Shown here: piece by piece, positions 1-9,113 of the stretch
Position numbering within the stretch: position 1 is the first letter of the stretch
Layout: each line of letters begins with the position of its first letter
NCBI GenBank assembly: GCA_945864585.1
Contig: CAMBCF010000008.1
Span: forward strand, 1 to 64,000
From: Bordetella parapertussis
Lineage (GTDB): Bacteria > Pseudomonadota > Gammaproteobacteria > Burkholderiales > SG8-41
Reading direction: 5' to 3'
Length of the DNA stretch: 64,000 bases
The notes under the pieces: generated by a model
What the model was told of the DNA's origin: nothing
Databases searched by the model: none
Seen by the model: only the letters and a program-made list of their open reading frames with translations
Translations under genes and position numbers: made by a program

Positions 1-2054
1 AAGGCGCTGATCCCTGGCCCCGTCGCGACAGTCGGATTTGGTTCTCGGGTCAGGCGGCGAACGCGCACACCAACATGGTGTTCACCCGGCGGGATCGGCC
101 GCTCGGAGGTGATGATCACATGTTCGCCGCCGATATTCATATCATGCACAAGACGGCCGTTATGCACGTACAGGCTGTAACCCGACGTCGCGTCACCGTG
201 CGCGATCAGCACACCGTTGGAGACGGAATCAAAATCCGCGTGGGCGTCGATCCAATAGCTTCGGCTGCGCAGATCGGGCGCGACCTCGGTCGGCACATGT
301 CCGATGCCGGCGTGGAACACGTAGCGCGTGCGTGCGCCATGAAAACGGCTGGCATTTTCAATAAAGCGTTGGCGGAACCGATCATCGAGTGGCAGCACAT
401 TGTGCTTTCCTGCTTCTGTCCACCATAAGTCAACAAGTTCTGCCAGTTTCGCTGGTTCCCGCGCAGCAAGATCGTTGGTTTCGGAAAAATCCGAATCGAG
501 GTGAAACAATTCCCACTTGTCCGTTTCATACGATGTTTGCGGCGGATGGTACGCAACGGCCTTCCAACCCGCATGCCAGATGCCGCGATGCCCGAACATC
601 TCAAAATACTGCGGCGAGGGCTTGGACGGCACGGCAGGATCGTTAAGGCTCGCGGCGAAACTGGTTCCTTCCAGTGGCATTTGCGGCACGCCATTGATTT
701 CCGCCGCCGGCGTGACCCCGATCACCTCCAGCAGTGTGGGAGCAAGATCGCTGGCATGGACGAACTGGTGCCGCAATTCGCCGCGGGCTGCGATACCCCT
801 GGGCCAGGAGATGACCAGCGGATCACGGATACCTCCGCCATGGGTGTTTTGCTTATAACGCCGCAATGGTGTGTTCGAGGCCATGCCCCAGCCGAGCGGG
901 TAGTTGGCATAGGTGCCTGGCCCGCCGATATCATCGAGGCGGGCCAGTTTCTCCGCCATCGGTTCTGCCCGCAGATTACGTGGGCCCAACAAGTTGACGC
1001 CCCCGAGCGGCCCGCCTTCCTGGCTGCCGCCGTTATCCGACAGCACCAGCACCAGCGTGTTCTCCCGCAGTTCGGCCTGCTCAAGGAAACGGATCAAACG
1101 TGCAATATGCTGGTCGGCGTGATCAAGCATCCCGGCGAAGGCGGATTGCAGCCTGGTGAAAAAGCGCCTTTCGTCCGCCGAATGCTCGGCCCACGGCCTC
1201 ACGTCATCATTGCGCGGCGGCATGGTTGTTGCCGCAGGCACGATCCCCATCGCTTTCTGGCGGGCGAAGCGCCGCTGGCGTTCCACATCCCACCCCTCCG
1301 TGAACATGGGATCGTAGTTTCGAATGAGATCGCGTGGCGCCTGATGCGGTGCATGCACTGCGCCGAGTGCCAGCCACAGCAACCACGGCTCATCCGGCCG
1401 TTCCGCCACATGGCCGGCAAGGAAGCGGATGGATTGATCGACCAGATCCGCGGTGAGGTGATAACCATCCTTCTCGCCGGCAGGCGGTTCGATCGTCGAA
1501 TTGTCACGCACCAAAGCCGGCGTGTACTGGTCTGTCGCGGCATCCATGAAACCATAGTAGCGATCAAGCCCGCGGCGGGTTGGCCAGCCATCAAAGGGAC
1601 CTGTGGCACCGGCTTCGGTTAGCGGGGTGACATGCCACTTCCCCAGCATGTAGTTGCGATAACCATGCGGTCGCAGCATTTCGGCCAGCGTGCCGGCCTC
1701 CTTGGCGATCTTGCCCCGGTAGCCGGGGAAACCGCAGTCGAAGTTGGCGAGGCAACCGACCCCAACCGAATGATGGTTGCGTCCTGTCAGCAGTGCCGCG
1801 CGCGTGGTGGAGCACATCGCCGTGGTGTGAAAGCCGGTGTAGCGCAGCCCCTGCGCAGCCAGCCGGTCGATCGCCGGTGTGCGGATGCCCGAACCATAGC
1901 AACCAAAATCAGAAAACCCGGCATCGTCAAAGAGGATGACGAGAATATTCGGTGCACCCTTCGGCGCTTTCGGTGGCGCGGGCCAATAGGGCGTCGAATC
2001 ATGGATCGTTCTGCCGATTTGGCTGGACCATACTTGACTTTGCTTCTCGCTCAT
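1..2054 (-). CDS. Sulfatase (arylsulfatase type), 3' end beyond left window edge
   Basis: Hand translation of the minus strand from ATG at 2054: MSEKQSQVWSSQIGRTIHDSTPYWPAPPKAPKGAPNILVILFDDAGFSDFGCYGSG...FHTTAMCSTTRAALLTGRNHHSVG...; frame open to position 1. Missing from the ORF track because no stop lies inside the window. Confidence 0.9.
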   Translation of the reverse strand, partial: MSEKQSQVWSSQIGRTIHDSTPYWPAPPKAPKGAPNILVILFDDAGFSDFGCYGSGIRTPAIDRLAAQGLRYTGFHTTAMCSTTRAALLTGRNHHSVGVGCLANFDCGFPGYRGKIAKEAGTLAEMLRPHGYRNYMLGKWHVTPLTEAGATGPFDGWPTRRGLDRYYGFMDAATDQYTPALVRDNSTIEPPAGEKDGYHLTADLVDQSIRFLAGHVAERPDEPWLLWLALGAVHAPHQAPRDLIRNYDPMFTEGWDVERQRRFARQKAMGIVPAATTMPPRNDDVRPWAEHSADERRFFTRLQSAFAGMLDHADQHIARLIRFLEQAELRENTLVLVLSDNGGSQEGGPLGGVNLLGPRNLRAEPMAEKLARLDDIGGPGTYANYPLGWGMASNTPLRRYKQNTHGGGIRDPLVISWPRGIAARGELRHQFVHASDLAPTLLEVIGVTPAAEINGVPQMPLEGTSFAASLNDPAVPSKPSPQYFEMFGHRGIWHAGWKAVAYHPPQTSYETDKWELFHLDSDFSETNDLAAREPAKLAELVDLWWTEAGKHNVLPLDDRFRQRFIENASRFHGARTRYVFHAGIGHVPTEVAPDLRSRSYWIDAHADFDSVSNGVLIAHGDATSGYSLYVHNGRLVHDMNIGGEHVIITSERPIPPGEHHVGVRVRRLTREPNPTVATGPGISA

Positions 2055-2121
2055 ACGAGGTTTCCCCTATGCTTGATCGCGCCAGGTGGAAAGGCGGTTG
2101 TGGGCGCCTCACGCACTGCGG

Positions 2122-3492
2122 TCACGCGGTGGCGTTTGGGTCGAGGGGATAGATCGGCCGGCGGATGCGCTTAAAGTCCAGCGTACTGTAGTCGGAAGTG
2201 CACACTCCGACACCTGCGCATTCGACAGTCGCGCGCGCGAGGTCGCCGAACCCCGCGCGCCAGTGCAAGCGGCTTTTCAGCATGAGATAGCGTTTCTTTG
2301 CCGGATCGATACCCTGCGATGCGAAACATTCGAGATCATTGGGCTCCTGCTGACGCGAAATAACGACGATCTCCACGCGGCCGGTATCGAGCACCGCGGT
2401 CGGCCCCATGTCCATCAGCACGCCTCTAGACATCGGCCCGCAGTTCGTGAATTGCCCGTTGGTCAGGTTCTTTACCGTGCCGGTGACTTGCAGAGGTTTG
2501 CCTTTCAGTTTGAGGCTAGGCATGTCCAGCTTGCCGCCAAGCGTAAGCGTTACGCGCGCTCCCAAGCCGGCTTGTTACATCTGCATGACGGTCTGCGGAT
2601 CGAAGACCGCGAACGCGGCGACATCGTCGAGCCGCGCTTCGAGGATGGCTCCGAGCACCGCCATCGTGTCCATGGTGCCGCCGGAGGCGGCATTGTCGTA
2701 ATGGTCGAGAAGCACCACCGGACGCGAATCGCCAGCGCTTGCCCGCGACGGACTGAGCGCGCGCGCTTGCGCGAGAGACTGTGCGAGCGGCTCGATGGCA
2801 TAGACCCACTTCGCGCGATCGCGCCAGGCCATGTCCAGCAGTTCGTTGCACCAGCGCCGCGCCAGTGCAGGATCGTTGTCGGTGACCACGACCGCCGACA
2901 GCCTTGCGTTGACAATATCGGCTTGCGGAAAGCCGACAAACAGGCTCGCGCACAGCGCGCCCTGCTTTTACATTTCGATTGCGCGCGCATGGATCTCGCG
3001 ATTGGGCGAGTCGAGGCTCGATTGGCGCATCACGTGCGGCAGCATCGGCCGCTGGCCCCAGGCCATCAGGTACACCGCATCGTGTGCCACACCGCTGACG
3101 ATGTCGCGGCACGACAGGCCTAACGCTTGTGCTGACTTACGCACGCTGTCGACGAGCTCAGGGTCGAAATGGCTGGGCGCGAAATAAAGAATTTCCGTGA
3201 TGTCGATGGTGCAGCGGCATTCGGTTTCTATTTTTGTCACCGATGCTTTCAGATGCGCGACCATCGCGAGCAGGGTCTCATCTTTTGCGTTGCGTACGTT
3301 TAGCGTCACATGGACTTTGCCGGGCACCACATTCCTCGAGTTCGGCATCACGCGCAGGTGGCCGACCGTTGCGCCCGCGTTGTCCGGGTAGGCACAGGCG
3401 ACGCGGTTGGTTTCAATCACCAGGCGGCTGGCCGAGGCTTTTGGAAGCACGAGTAGGTTGGGCTGGTAAGCCCAACATCTACCGAATGACAC
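2122..3492 (-). pseudogene. Chimeric remnant: M20-family amidohydrolase (HyuC-like) C-terminal part fused to MlrC-type (M81) metallopeptidase C-terminal part, with two in-frame TAA stops
   Basis: ORFs 2968..3492, 2575..2889 and 2122..2565 share one frame. ETNRVACAYPDNAGATVGHLRVMPNSRNVVPGKV...SGVAHDAVYL is M20-like; PMLPHVMRQSSLDSPNREIHARAIEM*KQGALCASLFVGFPQADI...FDPQTVMQM*QAGLGARVTLTLGGKLD is MlrC-like. TAA at 2968-2970 and 2575-2577. Confidence 0.8.
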
Positions 3493-3566
3493 GCGCGAAA
3501 ACGTTGGGCTTCGCTACGCCTGTCCTGAGCTTGTCGAAGGGCTCAGCGCCAACCTACCGTAGCGTC
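3453..3566. repeat. Dispersed intergenic repeat/hairpin cluster
   Basis: taggttgggctggtaagcccaaca hairpin, aaaacgttgggc (repeated at 3921-3933), cctgtcctgagcttgtcgaagggctcagc palindromic-type repeat. Confidence 0.55.
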
Positions 3567-3936
3567 AAGTTTTTTCGGTAATCGCATCCCACTCCGGCAA
3601 CGCCCACCCTTCAAACGGCATCTCCCACGCCGCGCTATTGGCGCGATCGACAATTTCCACCGGCAGCATAATTTCGCGCGGCACGCACTCGCCATTGAGA
3701 TAACGCACGGCTGCCTCAGCGGCGAGGCACGCCATTTTCATCGCATCGAAACTCACTGTCGCCAGCAGCTTGCCAGATTTTATGGCGGCAATAGCGTCCG
3801 GCACGGCATTGGCTCTTCCTACCGGCACCAAGGGTTTGCCGGCAGCTTCAAACGCATCAATGGCGCCGAGCGCCATTGCGTCATTGGCGGCAAGGATGGC
3901 ATCAAACCCGACGCCGCTCACCAAAACGTTGGGCAT
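3565..3936 (-). pseudogene. Truncated C-terminal duplicate of periplasmic-binding-protein-like gene (paralogue of 4915..5835)
   Basis: FDAILAANDAMALGAIDAFEAAGKPLVPVGRANAVPDAI...EIMLPVEIVDRANSAAWEMPFEGWALPEWDAITEKT aligns with the C-terminus of 4915..5835; shared 3' flank cgtagcgtcaagttttttcg(g/a)taatcgcatccca. Confidence 0.85.
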
Positions 3937-4026
3937 AGCAGACCCAGCGCAGCTGTCGCGCCAATGTGACCGCCACTCGCTGTGATAAACTTTGAATTGT
4001 CAGCATCTACCGCATTGGAGGTCAGC

Positions 4027-4254
4027 GTGAGCACGAACCTGGAAGTCCTGGAAGCCGAAGTCCTGCAGTTAGCTCCGGTCGAACGATCGCACCTGCTTGA
4101 GCGACTGATCGCTAGCCTTGATTCAGACCCCGAAGTCGAGGAAGCTTGGGAGCGAGAAGCGGATCGTAGGGAAGCCGAACTGGAATCAGGTTTGATCGCG
4201 GCAGTTCCAGGGCAGGAAGCCATCGCTCGGCTTCGAGCAAGAATTCCGCGATGA
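4027..4254 (+). CDS. Addiction-module antitoxin-like protein (TIGR02574-like)
   Basis: GTG start at 4027: VSTNLEVLEAEVLQLAPVERSHLLERLIASLDSDPEVEEAWEREADRREAELESG...ARIPR; overlaps the downstream toxin start (ATGA). Confidence 0.75.
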   Translation: MSTNLEVLEAEVLQLAPVERSHLLERLIASLDSDPEVEEAWEREADRREAELESGLIAAVPGQEAIARLRARIPR

Positions 4255-4421
4255 CCTTCTCGCTCCACCCCGGGGCGGAGCATGACATTGCCGAGGCGCA
4301 AGATTTTTACAGCGAACAAGCAGGCCCTGTGGTTGCTCAGCGTAGCGTTAGACATTCTTACCTCTGCCCTATAGACTTGTGGGCATGGCTCAATCTACGA
4401 TCAACCGATTTCGGAATCTGA
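4251..4421 (+). pseudogene. RelE/ParE-family toxin N-terminal remnant
   Basis: Hand translation MTFSLHPGAEHDIAEAQDFYSEQAGPVVAQR then loss of homology (SVRHSYLCPIDLWAWLNLRSTDFGI*). Confidence 0.65.
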
Positions 4422-4666
4422 TCCGCACGCTGAATTATGTCGTTTCCACCCACGCAGCAGAGGAACTTGAAGATGACGGTCTTTCAATCCTTGATCTCGA
4501 AAACATCATCCTCACGGGCCAAATCACAGAGCGCCAGCGCGACGTCCAAACCCATTAAATCAAATACGTCGTTTCCGGTGGTACGCTCGACAGTAGTCAC
4601 GCGCAAGCCGTCGTTAAAGTCGGCTTCGCCGGGAAACTTATCATCATTACAGTCTATGTCCTCTAA
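4385..4666 (+). pseudogene. DUF4258-like protein (putative toxin) interrupted by in-frame TAA
   Basis: MAQSTINRFRNLIRTLNYVVSTHAAEELEDDGLSILDLENIILTGQITERQRDVQTH*IKYVVSGGTLDSSHAQAVVKVGFAGKLIIITVYVL*; TAA at 4556-4558. Confidence 0.7.
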
Positions 4667-4907
4667 ACATCAATGCGCCCATTGTGGAAGCTCATCCGTG
4701 CAGATCAAGCACGTCACTCGCAGTTTCGGTAAATCATCGGCATTGCTTGTAATTGAAGCAATTCCCATGTGGTCTTGTCCAAGTTGTGGGGAGTCGTATT
4801 TCTCGGCTCAAACCTTGCATGAAATAGAGCGCATCAAAGCATTGCGCAAGTCTATTGCGGTCAGCCGTCAAATTCCGGTTGCAGCCTTTCAACCGGCGAT
4901 TGTCTAA
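4656..4907 (+). CDS. YgiT-type zinc finger protein (MqsA-like antitoxin)
   Basis: MSSKHQCAHCGSSSVQIKHVTRSFGKSSALLVIEAIPMWSCPSCGESYFSAQTLHEIERIKALRK...; two CxxC pairs; start overlaps the DUF4258 stop. Confidence 0.8.
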   Translation: MSSKHQCAHCGSSSVQIKHVTRSFGKSSALLVIEAIPMWSCPSCGESYFSAQTLHEIERIKALRKSIAVSRQIPVAAFQPAIV

Positions 4908-4914
4908 CGTAGCG

Positions 4915-5835
4915 TCAAGTTTTTTCGATAATCGCATCCCAGTCGGGCAGCGCCCGCGCTTCAAACGGGCAATCCCACGCCGCGCAATTGGCGCGATCCA
5001 CTATCTCCACGGGCAGCATAATCTCGCGCGGCACGTGCTCACCACGCAAATGACGCAGCGCCGCCTCGGCCGCAAGACAGGCCATTTTCATGGCGTTGAA
5101 ACTGGCCGTGGCGAGCATGGTGCCGGCTTTGATGGCGTCGATGGCCGACGGCACCGCGTTCACGCCGACGACGGGGCGCAATGGTATTTTCGCGGCGCTC
5201 ATCGCATCAATCACGCCCAGCGCCATCGCGTCGTTGGCGGCGAGCACTGCATCGAAGGGCACGCCGCCTGCGAGAAAACGGGTCATCTCGCGCGCAGCCG
5301 CGTCCTGCAAAAACTCTCCGCCTATATCGGCCACGCGGGTAATGCCCGGCGCTGCGGCAAACGCTTCGGCAAAGCCGGTCAATCGATCACGCCCGGAAAT
5401 CGAACCGTGCGTGCCCGCAAGCACCAGCACGCGACCCTGCTGCTGCAGATGCGCAAACAGATAATTTGCAATGCGCACCGCCAGCGCGCGATCATCCGAG
5501 CCGGCGAAACTTACCCACGCGCCGCCCTGCAACCGGTTGACGAACGAAAATACCGGTATGCCTGCGGCGTTCAGGCGTTGCACATAAGGAATCATCGCTT
5601 CAGCATCAGTCGCCACAAACAAACAGGCATCGGGTTGTGCGGCGATAGCCTGCTCGACCAGGGCCTGTTGCTCGCCGACGTGATCCGGTTGTGCGGGCAC
5701 GTAATGCGTGGTGCGCGCCCCCATGCGCGCAGCCACGCGATCGGCGCCCATGCGGGCGGCGGCGTACGCCGGGTTGAGGCGGTTTTTGGTGAAGATCGCG
5801 AGGGTGGGTGCGGCGCGATTTGTTGATGTGTTCAT
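4915..5835 (-). CDS. Sugar-binding/LacI-type periplasmic-binding-protein-like domain protein (no obvious signal peptide)
   Basis: MNTSTNRAAPTLAIFTKNRLNPAYAAARMGADRVAAR...FDAVLAANDAMALGVIDAM...; type I periplasmic binding fold signatures. Confidence 0.75.
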   Translation of the reverse strand: MNTSTNRAAPTLAIFTKNRLNPAYAAARMGADRVAARMGARTTHYVPAQPDHVGEQQALVEQAIAAQPDACLFVATDAEAMIPYVQRLNAAGIPVFSFVNRLQGGAWVSFAGSDDRALAVRIANYLFAHLQQQGRVLVLAGTHGSISGRDRLTGFAEAFAAAPGITRVADIGGEFLQDAAAREMTRFLAGGVPFDAVLAANDAMALGVIDAMSAAKIPLRPVVGVNAVPSAIDAIKAGTMLATASFNAMKMACLAAEAALRHLRGEHVPREIMLPVEIVDRANCAAWDCPFEARALPDWDAIIEKT

Positions 5836-5921
5836 TGGTGTCCTGAAGGCATTGCGGTTTAGGTCCATCCGACCTATGAGTGGGCCAATACTACCCTCGT
5901 CGTTCCAGCGCAAGCTGGAAC

Positions 5922-6126
5922 CTAGTGTAGTGCTTCACTCTGTGCGGCACTTATGCAACGGCACGGCACCAGTGAAACTCCTCCCCTTTCGAGGGGGGGG
6001 GCGTAGCGAGGGGGGTATCTGGGAGGGGGATGGGGTAATGGCGCGCGAATGCCACCCTATCCCCACCCTAGCCCTCCCCTTGAAGGGGAGGGAATGTCTC
6101 ATGAATTGCGAAGCAGTACACTAAGT
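5922..6126. repeat. MITE-like element with imperfect terminal inverted repeats
   Basis: Left end cctagtgtagtgcttcact, right end reverse complement cttagtgtactgcttcgca; internal cctccccttgaaggggagg-type palindromes. Confidence 0.5.
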
Positions 6127-6133
6127 TCAGTGT

Positions 6134-6985
6134 TCACCCCACAAAAAACCGCTCGCGCAGTTCGTCAAGCCCCAGCGTCTCCAGCAGCGCTTGCAACCGC
6201 GCCGCCGCACGCACGCGCGGAAAATCCCTGAAACTCGCGATAATGAGTTCGTTCTTCAACGAGTGTTCCCAGCCCACCAGTTCGGTGACATTGACTTGAT
6301 AGCCGTGCGCCTCCAGTTGCAGGCAGCGCAGCACATTGGTGATGTGGCTGCCGAATTCGCGTGTGTGCAGCGGATGCCGCCATGCCTCAGTGAGCGGATG
6401 GGCGAGCGCCGCGCCCTTGTTCTTGCGTAGCACCGCCGCCACTTCGGCCTGACAGCACGGCGCCAGCACTATAAAGCGTGCTTGTTTTTGCAGCGCGAAG
6501 CGTACCGCGTCATCGGTGGCGGTGTCGCAAGCGTGCAACGCGGTTACCAGATCAAATTGTTGTGGCAGTGGCGCCAAAACCATTGCATCCACCGCCGGCA
6601 TGTGCAGAAACGTCATGCGCGTGAATTGCAGCTTTTGCGCCAGCGCAGTGGATTTTTCGATCAATTCACTGCGCACTTCGATGCCGTAAAGGCGGGAATC
6701 GTCAGCGCGGGTCTTGAAAAATAAATCGTAGAGTATGAAACCCAGATACGATTTCCCGGCGCCGATGTCGGCAACCTGCACGCTGTCGCGTGTCTGTATC
6801 ACCTGCTCCAGCAATGGTTCGATGAACTGGACCAGGTGATAAACCTGTTTTAGCTTGCGCCGGCTGTCCTGATTCAATCTGCCGTCGCGCGTGAGGATGT
6901 GTAATTCCTTCAACAGCTCGACGGATTGCCCGGGACGGATTTCCGCGAGTGGGGTCGTGATGTTACGGGTTGCGGCGCGAGGCAT
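6134..6985 (-). CDS. SAM-dependent methyltransferase
   Basis: MPRAATRNITTPLAEIRPG...VQVADIGAGKSYLGFILYDLFF...VTALHACDTATDDAV...; class I MTase motif I and the GAGKSYLGF signature. Confidence 0.75.
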   Translation of the reverse strand: MPRAATRNITTPLAEIRPGQSVELLKELHILTRDGRLNQDSRRKLKQVYHLVQFIEPLLEQVIQTRDSVQVADIGAGKSYLGFILYDLFFKTRADDSRLYGIEVRSELIEKSTALAQKLQFTRMTFLHMPAVDAMVLAPLPQQFDLVTALHACDTATDDAVRFALQKQARFIVLAPCCQAEVAAVLRKNKGAALAHPLTEAWRHPLHTREFGSHITNVLRCLQLEAHGYQVNVTELVGWEHSLKNELIIASFRDFPRVRAAARLQALLETLGLDELRERFFVG

Positions 6986-7190
6986 GGGTGTCAGCGGGTT
7001 GCGGGATGACGCCGAGTGTAGCCGAATGGTAGGTGGGTTAAGTGGTATTGGCACGGCTGCGTTTCGTGTTGCGCCGCAATGTAGTGTACCGCCCCGGCAA
7101 AAGAACAGTAGCGTGCGCAAAATCGCAGACTGCCATGGATCGCAGCGCGCCTTTGGTGTTAGATTATCCTTGCTCGAGCGACGAGGCCAT

Positions 7191-8144
7191 ATGGTAAAAG
7201 TAAAATACGACGATCTTGAGTCAGCCTTTGAATTCGTGAATGCGGGCGCGCCGACGGAACACAACGCGTATGTCTCACGCGATACCGGGGGAATTTACTG
7301 GGTCTCCGACCTGGTGGACAACGAAGAGGAGCTGCCGGAGGATATAGAGAGCGCCGATCGTTACCTTAGTGTTCCGCACAAGAATGACCTCGATCTTGGC
7401 CGTTATCTGGTGACGCGCTTTGTGCAGCAGGCGCTGCCGGAAAGTGAAGCGCAGGTCGAAAGCATTTTTCGCCGCCGCGGGGCTTACGGGCGATTCAAGG
7501 ATTTGCTGGATGCCAAAGGACAGCTTGAAAACTGGTATCGCTTCGAACAGGCGGCGCAGAATGAAGCGTTACGCGAATGGTGTGTGAAAAACAACATCGA
7601 GCTTGTCGAAGCACCGCAAAGTCAACTCGTACCGGAAATACCCGTAAAGCCCAGGATCCGTCCGGTTGCTGCATCCGATGCCGCTGCCATCTGCGCGATT
7701 TACAATCCCTATGTGCTTGAAACGGTCATTACGTTTGAGCAAGCGCCGGTTTCAGAAGCGGAGATGGCCAAGCGCATTGGCGAGTACGCGGCGCTGAACC
7801 CCTGGCTGGTTGCCGAAGCCGATGCCCAGGTGGTGGCCTACGCGTACGCGAAGCGCTGGCGCACGCGCGCGGCGTATGATCAAACGCTGGAAAGCACGAT
7901 CTACGTTGCGAAGCATTACACGGGACGCGGCATTGCGAAGCCCTTGTATCTGGAATTATTGCGTGACCTTAAGGCGCGCGGCGTGCATGCAGTGGTGGCC
8001 TGCATCGCATTACCCAACGATGCCAGCGTTGCGCTTCACGAAAAATGTGGCTTCGTGAAGGTCGCGCATTTTCCACAGGTGGGGCGGAAATTTGAGCGCT
8101 GGGTGGATGTGGGGTTCTGGCAGACCACGCTGGCGACGGTATAA
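7191..8144 (+). CDS. UPF0158-family domain fused to GNAT (phosphinothricin-type) acetyltransferase
   Basis: MVKVKYDDLESAFEFVNAGAPTEHNAYVSRDTGGIYWVSD... (UPF0158-like) then IRPVAASDAAAICAIYNPYVLETVITFEQ...YTGRGIAKPLYLELL... (GNAT). Confidence 0.8.
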   Translation: MVKVKYDDLESAFEFVNAGAPTEHNAYVSRDTGGIYWVSDLVDNEEELPEDIESADRYLSVPHKNDLDLGRYLVTRFVQQALPESEAQVESIFRRRGAYGRFKDLLDAKGQLENWYRFEQAAQNEALREWCVKNNIELVEAPQSQLVPEIPVKPRIRPVAASDAAAICAIYNPYVLETVITFEQAPVSEAEMAKRIGEYAALNPWLVAEADAQVVAYAYAKRWRTRAAYDQTLESTIYVAKHYTGRGIAKPLYLELLRDLKARGVHAVVACIALPNDASVALHEKCGFVKVAHFPQVGRKFERWVDVGFWQTTLATV

Positions 8145-8251
8145 GCTTTGGGGCGAGCGCAGCCAGGCGTCATCGTAGCCGCACCCGCGCAGAGCTCATA
8201 ACTTATTGTTTTTAATGTATATTTTACAACAACCTTGGATTAAGGAACGTC

Positions 8252-8662
8252 ATGCCCACCGCACCCGTTGCTGGAAGCTGCCTGTGTGGCGGCGTTAAAT
8301 TTGAAGTCACGCCACCGTTTTCGGCGTTTCGCTATTGTCATTGTTCACGTTGCCAAAAAGCCTCGGGCAGCGCGCATGCGGCAAACGCGTTTGTGCCTGC
8401 CGCGCAGTTGCAATGGCGCGCGGGTGAGGCACTGATCAAACGGTATGACCATGCCACGGCACAACGCTTTTCAGTGTGGTTCTGCACGCACTGCGGTTCT
8501 CGCGTGCCGCACCAAGTGCGTGGGCGTGACGATTATCTGATTCCCGCCGGGTTGCTCGATGCACCTCCATCGCAACGTCCGGAAAACGGCATATTCTGGG
8601 CGTCGCGTGCGAAGTGGTATGTGCCACCGGGCGAGATGCCGTGCTTCAATGAGTATACATAG
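8252..8662 (+). CDS. GFA family protein (glutathione-dependent formaldehyde-activating/CENP-V-type)
   Basis: GSCLCGGVKFEV...YCHCSRCQKASGSAHAANAFV...FCTHCGSRVP. Confidence 0.9.
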   Translation: MPTAPVAGSCLCGGVKFEVTPPFSAFRYCHCSRCQKASGSAHAANAFVPAAQLQWRAGEALIKRYDHATAQRFSVWFCTHCGSRVPHQVRGRDDYLIPAGLLDAPPSQRPENGIFWASRAKWYVPPGEMPCFNEYT

Positions 8663-8671
8663 ACCCGCGCC

Positions 8672-9016
8672 ATGATCGCCGTCATTTTTGAGGTAGAGCC
8701 CGCCTCGGGCAGAGCCGGCGACTATTTTGCGATTGCGACATCGCTCAAGGCAGACATCGAAAAATTCGACGGCTTCGTCTCCATCGAGCGCTTTGAAAGC
8801 GTGACCCAACCCGGCAGATTCGTGTCGCTATCATTCTGGCGCGACGAAGCCGCCGTTGCCGCATGGCGCAATGTGGAAACACACCGCCTCGCGCAAGCCA
8901 AAGGCCGCAGCGGTATATTTGCGGACTACCGTATCCGCGTCGCCAGCGTGATGCGCGACTACAGCATGACAGCGCGCGACGAAGCGCCCACCGACAGCCG
9001 CAGTGTGCACAAGTGA
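8672..9016 (+). CDS. Antibiotic biosynthesis monooxygenase (ABM) family protein
   Basis: MIAVIFEVEPASGRAGDYFAIATSLKADIEKFDGFVSIERFESVTQPGRFVSLSFWRDEAAVAAWR. Confidence 0.85.
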   Translation: MIAVIFEVEPASGRAGDYFAIATSLKADIEKFDGFVSIERFESVTQPGRFVSLSFWRDEAAVAAWRNVETHRLAQAKGRSGIFADYRIRVASVMRDYSMTARDEAPTDSRSVHK

Positions 9017-9113
9017 GCACACCACCAGGAGCACGGTTGACGTTTTTCCCGCGCGCGCTGCGCCTCTAACATGCGCTTCCCGGTCTTCGTCGCGGCAATC
9101 CCATAGGGCTGAC

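Noticed and set aside
2086-3123. 345-aa plus-strand ORF (and 501..1622 + 373 aa)
   Set aside because: Antisense to the MlrC/M20 remnant and to the sulfatase; the minus-strand frames carry the family motifs.
2122-4666. Idea that TAA is recoded (several in-frame TAA in conserved genes)
   Set aside because: Intact genes in the same window terminate normally with TAA (e.g. hsp20 at 18757, secB neighbourhood, grxC at 27494-27496); the TAA-bearing genes are truncated remnants in a repeat-rich region, so pseudogenes are the simpler reading.
6891-7190. N-terminal extension of the UPF0158-GNAT ORF
   Set aside because: Antisense to the upstream methyltransferase 5' end and low complexity; ATG at 7191 matches the UPF0158 start.
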